Below, in pieces: positions 58,901 through 64,000 of a stretch of 64,000 nucleotides of DNA (the stretch's first letter is position 1; each line of letters begins with the position of its first letter). A program made the position numbers and the translations under genes. Source of the DNA: Myoxocephalus aenaeus (lineage: Eukaryota; Chordata; Actinopteri; Perciformes; Cottidae); assembly GCA_038501785.1 (NCBI GenBank), contig JBAMJR010000039.1, positions 6,796,501 through 6,860,500 of the forward strand, read 5' to 3'. The notes under the pieces are model-generated. The model was not told the origin of the DNA. It saw only the letters and a program-made list of their open reading frames with translations, and searched no databases.

Positions 58901-60540
58901 GTTGTCTCTGCAATATTAAACTATCATGCCCCTCAAAGGACAGTCATTAGAGGAAATGTGCAGACACAGTAAATAGAAGTTAAAATGTTTTAGGGTTCTG
59001 GCAGAGCAGCTGGCAGGCTGTTACGCTCTGCTGAGCAGACTTTAAACATTAACTGTCTGTTTGTACCGCTCATGCGAACTGACTGAGGTTGTATCACCTC
59101 CTCTCTGTGCGTCCTCCACTCCCTTCTACCCACACAGCCATGAGCCTGGTTGTTTGCTTGTTAGAAGAGGCACTCACTGACACACTCCCCAGGGTCTCCG
59201 TGGAAGCTGGCGCTGTAGTCGCACTGCAGACCTCTCTGGCCGTCGCAGGGAAACATCTCAGTGCAGGGCTCGCCTCGCTGCCGGGCACACACCTGGCAGC
59301 ACCGGCAGCCATCCGGCACCAGTGGGACTCCTGTGGGGCACTCGGGGACAGGACTGGGGCAAAGGCAGGGAGTGTCACACAGCCGGCACAACACCTGCAG
59401 GGACGTCACAGGTGGGAACAGGTTAGCGGATGACACATCATTGTTGTCCTCGCACCATCTTTACCATCATCGCCACCACAATTATCATAATCATGATCTC
59501 AGTTATTATCCTCATGACTACATTTTCAGAGTAAAGAACATGTTATTGGTATTCTCAGAAACTGCACACTGGTTTCCAACAACACATTCAGGCCAAATAA
59601 CTGTTTCCAATTACATTTAACTGGTGGAGCTAAAATACGGGGTAGATCTGGACGACCCAATTCTTACTTAACCAGAGCAGAAGAATCTCTTCATCGCTTT
59701 ATGACTGATGTATAGAAATGCTTGTTGTTTTTGCTTACTGCTCAACAAGATAATGCTTCTGTATTGTAATTATACAAGGCTATTAAACATTATTTCTCTA
59801 CTGTTTATCAGCTTTAAACCAGAAAGCAAAATGATAATGTGGAGCAAAATCCTTAAATATGGAGACAATCTGTTGAGGTAATTTGCTCATATTAGTTAAT
59901 TGGCTAAAATGATTAGTCAATTAACTACAGAAAATGTAATAGTTAATTTATCCCTCTTAATGCCAGAAAGTCTTGATTGGATTGGCGTCTTTTCTTTGTC
60001 TCATGTGACCATAAACTGAATATCTTTGGGTTTTGGACTGTTAGTCGAACAAAACAAGCAACTTCCTGATAGTTATGGCCATTTTTCACTATTTTATAGC
60101 ATTTTACCAAACAACAAATCAATTACATCATGCAAATAGCCGATACAAAATTAAATGTAACAGTTAAAAAGTTTAAATTGTTAGTTACAGCTGTGATCTT
60201 ATTTTTGTCCAAACACGATTACAGTACTCTTCTTCATTTCAAATCAGGGTAGACAAGCAGATGTTCATCCACTCACTAAACAAATCAAAACTATAATTTG
60301 TTGATAAATGAGACTCTGTGATATCAACAATAAATCAATCTTGTTCCAATATTGGAGCCATAAAAGAAAAATCCTAGGAAATCAGCATTGTTATTTAAAC
60401 CTCCACTATCACACATACCACATACTAATCTCATTCAGAAAAAAAAACTACTGTAAGTAAGCAGGAACATGCCTCACCTGTGTAGCCACACACAGCAGCA
60501 CAGCCAAGGCTATGGCACAGGCACGCAGCAGTCGGTCCAT
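55911..60540 (-). CDS. CCN-family matricellular protein, CCN5/WISP2-like with CT domain
   Basis: Five coding exons, one per domain as usual for the family: 60478-60540 (signal peptide), 59178-59394 (IGFBP), 58403-58651 (VWC), 56749-56990 (TSP1), 55911-56198 (CT knot). Total 1059 nt, 352 aa. CCN proteins are secreted and modulate integrin, growth-factor and Wnt signalling. Visible motifs are GVPLVPDGCRCCQVCARQRG (IGFBP), CEVNG-EGESFQP-C and LPGKCCKEWVCEN (VWC), STKWSACSQSCGAGVSTRVS (TSP1), and a Cys-rich CT domain with GCYSTRAYRLRYCGQCAHSR and CCTPYQTTT. The VWC and TSP1 domains resemble CCN5 most (CEVNG, DVRLP-like NVRLP, RVSNQN), but mammalian CCN5 lacks the CT domain, which is present and apparently intact here. 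CCN1, 2 or 4 co-orthology is therefore not excluded. All splice phases close. Confidence 0.9.
56209..56234. repeat. (CA)n microsatellite
   Basis: About 13 CA units, only 11 bp above the acceptor of the CT-domain exon on the minus strand, so it lies in the polypyrimidine region of that intron (as TG). Confidence 0.9.
57795..58240. repeat. Dispersed repeat with GTTAGCTTAGCTTA cores
   Basis: Contains TTTGACATTTTGGGAAATGC, AACAGTTAGCTTAGCTTATT and an inverted block GTTATGCTAAGCTAAGCTGC. Best preserved copy of this family in the window. Located in the intron between the TSP1 and VWC exons of the CCN gene. Confidence 0.6.
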
Positions 60541-60627
60541 GGGGGCTTGTGTTGCTGATGGAGCTCACTCTGTCTCAATAACCTGTGTGACGCTGTTTGC
60601 TAACTGCTCATTCTTGCGCCTGCTGAC

Positions 60628-60637
60628 ATTTATAAAG
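60628..60637 (-). promoter_or_regulatory. Candidate TATA box of the CCN-like gene
   Basis: TTTATAAATG on the minus strand about 90 bp upstream of the ATG at 60540, giving a 5' UTR of roughly 60 bp. CCN genes commonly have TATA promoters. A TGATGTCA, CRE-like, lies just upstream at 60648-60655. Confidence 0.5.
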
Positions 60638-60640
60638 TCT

Positions 60641-60739
60641 GGACTCTGATGTCACAGGCGGACTACCGTGTAAACAGCCACTGGACCAGCATAAGAAATG
60701 TTTCACATTCCTCCTCCCTGCTGCCCATTTTCACTTCCA

Positions 60740-60818
<79 letters not shown>

Positions 60819-63800
60819 CTCCACCCCCAAGTCTTTCCCTTCTTTTTCCTCTCCTCCCTCTCTTTCCAGTCTTGTGGCGTTCTAAGTTTACACAGCTTAA
60901 CACGAGCTGAGGGGAGAAAAATACATTAGCCCAGTTGTCTACAAGTCAAACAGCCTCCGGAGCTTTTGTGGTGACGATTCCGATTTAAGTCCACGAGATT
61001 TTCATCTTGCTGATGTTTTTACAGGCTGCCATTTCACTGGATGGTTAGTCAGATGTAGTAGATGATCTTTTGAAAAGACAGACATAGAGCAGATATTGCC
61101 ACAATTTCATTTTCATCCCCGAAAACCTAAAATACTTCTGAAACCTTTATGTGTAACTTCAGCCAGACTTAAAAGAAATTAAATCCTACTCCTCCCTCTG
61201 GTTTCCATGGCGTACGGGCAGCATATCTGAGGCATGAGCTTGAATCTTTGCAATCTCTTCTGTTGTGAGAGAAGCTTTGAAGACAGTTCAAATAGGAGCC
61301 TGGAAGCAAGCAGGACTCAGAGGCCACAGGGACACATATTGTATCAGAAAGAGCACAGCTGAGCTGCTTTATTACTGCAGAGTAGTTACTGCAGAGGCAT
61401 TTTTTAACCCGCTGGCAAAGGGACGCCAAAGTTGTACATATTCATCCTCTTGGCACTATGAATGCTTGTCCCAAATGTCGTGGAAATCAATGAAATAATT
61501 ATTGATATATTTCAGTCCGAGAGTGGTGGAGCGTCCGACAGACCGACATTGCCGTCCCTAGAGCTGCCAGTGTGGCAAAAAAACTTCAAACTGAATTGAC
61601 ATTACAGAAATACTCATTTGACAGCACAGCTACGTTTACAGCATATTACAAAGATGCTGTCATTGCCACAGAATGCATGGATCTAAACACTATAGCAAAA
61701 AGACTGCAGTCACGGAAACAGAATGTAAGCCATTCATGGTTAAGGGATGTGGTCAAAAGTAACACTGGATTCCTGCATTTCAACAACAGCCATTTCTCAC
61801 GGAGCTGGGTGGGCAGCGAAGACATCCAGCGATGAGTTATAAATAGAAGGTGACAGACAGAAAGATAGAAAAGAGGAAAGTGTGTGTGTCTGAGCAGGTG
61901 GGCTCCAGGTGGCCAGCCAGTGGAGATGTACTGCAAGGCCTCAGCCTTCTCTGAAAACTATGCTGTCCTGGCCACCTCTCCCTGTGTTTTCCATGCTCTC
62001 CAAGAATGACAGAGGCTGGAAGGATTGCACTGTAATGGTTCCACTAGAACATACACGAGTTTGGCGGAAGATCTCAAACTCAGACTGAGACTGAGACTTT
62101 GGAAAAACCTCTCTATCATGTGCTTAAGATTCTGAATGCAAGCTCTTCAATGATCCTGCGTACACTTGGAAGGACACACGATAAGAATAGATTGTTAGTG
62201 TAGCTTCAGGATGCTTGATTTATGAACAAATGCTGTGGGAAAAAGATGTAGCCAAGTCATAACATAACAACTACAGCCAGACTCAGTCATAGTGAAATCA
62301 TACAGTATCCGCCAATTCAAACCAAGAGAGGCAGGAGAAGGCCTGACACATTTTTCCAGAGCACACAGATGTTGGATAGCTCCCAGACAGTAAAGTATCA
62401 CTCTCACTGAGAGTAGACACGTTTGAAGAAACCCCCAGAATCCTGCACAATGACCCTCATTCAGTTTGGGCGAATATTGTTTTGGTATGTGATGGTATGT
62501 AGGAAAAGCCCATTGGATTCCTTGTTGATTCGCAAATGCAAAAACGGTGGGGCAGAGGAATGAAAATATTATCTGTCCTGTAAATGTTAGGAAAGAATGC
62601 ATTGATCGAAAAGGAAAATCACTCCACCAAATCTATCAATGTGCAACAAAAATGTTGAACGCATATTCAAAGCAGTTGGCCAACAACTTAAAAATACCTC
62701 AAAGTGGAAGCAGAACAAAAAGCAGCCTGGACTCAGACTGTTGTACAGTGACACTCTGCTGCAGGTATGCACGGCTGAAATCACATTTACAGATGTGAAA
62801 TCTTGCAGTTCTGTTTTGTCGATAGACAATTTGTAAAGATTGGTTTCACAGTGAGGTCAGGCAGTAACAATTGCTGATTGAATATCTAATGTCTGTCAAA
62901 CTGAAATATCTCAACAACTATTGGGCGGATATGCATCATGTCTGTCCAAAATGTCTTCATCACAGTGACCTTTGAACACCAAAGTCTAGTCAGTTTCCTT
63001 GAATCCTTGAGTCTTGGTGGACGTTTTACGCCAAATTTGAAGAAATTCCTTCCAGGCACTCTGGCGCAGAGGCATAAAAACATGGCTTACTGTGTACACA
63101 CAATTGAACTCTCAGCAGTGCAGCCTCCTTGCATATGAAAACAGAGGATGAAAAAAATCACACTTGAGGTAACAGGCGGCATTTTACGGCGAAATTACGG
63201 CAACATATTTTTACATCAATTTACATGGAGAAAGTGTTTAACTGAGATAGTACATGTCATTTTAATCAAACATAGGCAAATATACTGTGATGAACGTTGC
63301 ACTTCTATTGATGCTGCACTTCTATTGATGCTGCCATTGTTGTGTGAGAACGGACAATTGCTTCTTTATGAAGTTGGGGTAGATGGATTTGGCCTGAGTT
63401 TACATTTCGGAACTCGGACTTTGAGTGGCGTTCCATTGTCATTTTTCTAGAAGGAGGTCGGACATTTTGGAGCATTCAGACAGAAGGCAAATTTAAGGGT
63501 GGCAGAAATGCAACAAAGTTGATAGAAAAACCTAAGTCGACTTCAGTGAGAGGCTGAGTGGAAACTAAACACAGTTAGTTTACTAGCTTACTGCTACTGC
63601 ACAGTTCATACATTTTGCCGACAAATAAATATAAAAGGTCCAGGACAAATTTTAGTGAATGACGCAAGATGAAAAATTGCTTTTGCCTTCAGCCCGACCA
63701 CAGTTTTAGTCTTGCATTCACATGGCTGAACAGCTAAAAGATGACATACTCGATAAGTTTCTAATTTGATCTAATTCCTGATTTGATTGAACAAAAGGCC

Positions 63801-64000
63801 TCCAGTCTTGAAAAGTCCCTTTTTGTACCCCTAACATTTATGACTTCAGCAAAGCCAGACAATATTCAAGTTTGCCAGTTTGTGGGTTTGGGTGATGCCA
63901 TGCTCAGCCTGATTTGAGCATGACTCAGAATAAACAGGCTGTGGGCTGTAGCAGCCACAAATAATATTTGAATCTTTTCCCAGGACACACGCATAACATG
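60641..64000. other. Spacer beyond the CCN-like gene; no gene seen
   Basis: After a CA microsatellite (60741-60816) no exon is recognised. 61430-61575 (AAATGTCGTGGAAATCAATG ... CCGACAGACCGACATTGCCG) and 62890-63070 (GAAATATCTCAACAACTATT ...) look like opposite pieces of a common dispersed fish repeat. The frames at 61572-61835 and 63148-63450 have no domain I can name. Confidence 0.4.
60741..60816. repeat. (CA)n microsatellite
   Basis: About 36 CA units with TA and GC interruptions, upstream of the CCN-like promoter. Confidence 0.95.

Noticed and set aside
63148..63450. 100-aa plus-strand open frame near the right edge
   Set aside because: No recognisable domain, no splice or promoter context; it follows a dispersed-repeat fragment.

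Overview
The window is vertebrate genomic DNA, almost certainly from a ray-finned (percomorph-like) fish. The genes have many small exons with GT-AG introns. There are long CA/TG and TA microsatellites and many small hAT, Tc1/mariner and solo-LTR insertions. The genes match vertebrate families, with a UGT5-like single-exon glucuronosyltransferase and P2Y1-like receptors. I see no prokaryotic features, no CRISPR array and no recognisable tRNA or rRNA gene.

Layout. 1-430: first exon of atp6ap1 (minus). 1862-6368: gdi1 (plus, 11 coding exons, 447 aa), head to head with atp6ap1. 9505-19848: an ITIH6-like heavy chain (minus, 16 coding exons, 1199 aa) with a large Pro/Thr/Ser-rich insert. 21104-29566: pfkfb1 (minus, 14 coding exons, 474 aa). 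29567-38018: repeat-rich spacer with a 1.9 kb hAT-type element and a minisatellite. 38019-39629: UGT5-like enzyme (plus, one coding exon). 41484-53606: an array of five P2Y1-like receptor units, all minus strand: a degraded 3' relic, two intact genes, one copy with a stop codon in TM7, and a short 5' fragment. 55911-60540: a four-domain CCN gene, CCN5/WISP2-like (minus, 5 exons, 352 aa). 60641-64000: no gene seen.

Gene relationships. In human, ATP6AP1 and GDI1 lie in Xq28, and ITIH6 and PFKFB1 lie in Xp11. Finding all four together points to a fish segment related to the human X chromosome, not to the chromosome 10p paralogon (GDI2, ITIH2/5, PFKFB3). Residue-level matches support GDI1 and PFKFB1 independently. 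The genes are not an operon and their functions are separate: V-ATPase accessory subunit, Rab recycling, extracellular matrix, glycolytic control, xenobiotic conjugation, nucleotide sensing and matricellular signalling.

I found no convincing novel molecular system. The most informative part is the P2Y1-like array. It shows birth and death of receptor copies, a chimeric pseudogene, two promoter types, and transposon insertions whose empty sites are preserved in a paralogous flank. Exon models were built by hand from reading frame and splice sites. Phase closes in every gene and total lengths match the families, but UTRs and transcription starts are inferred.
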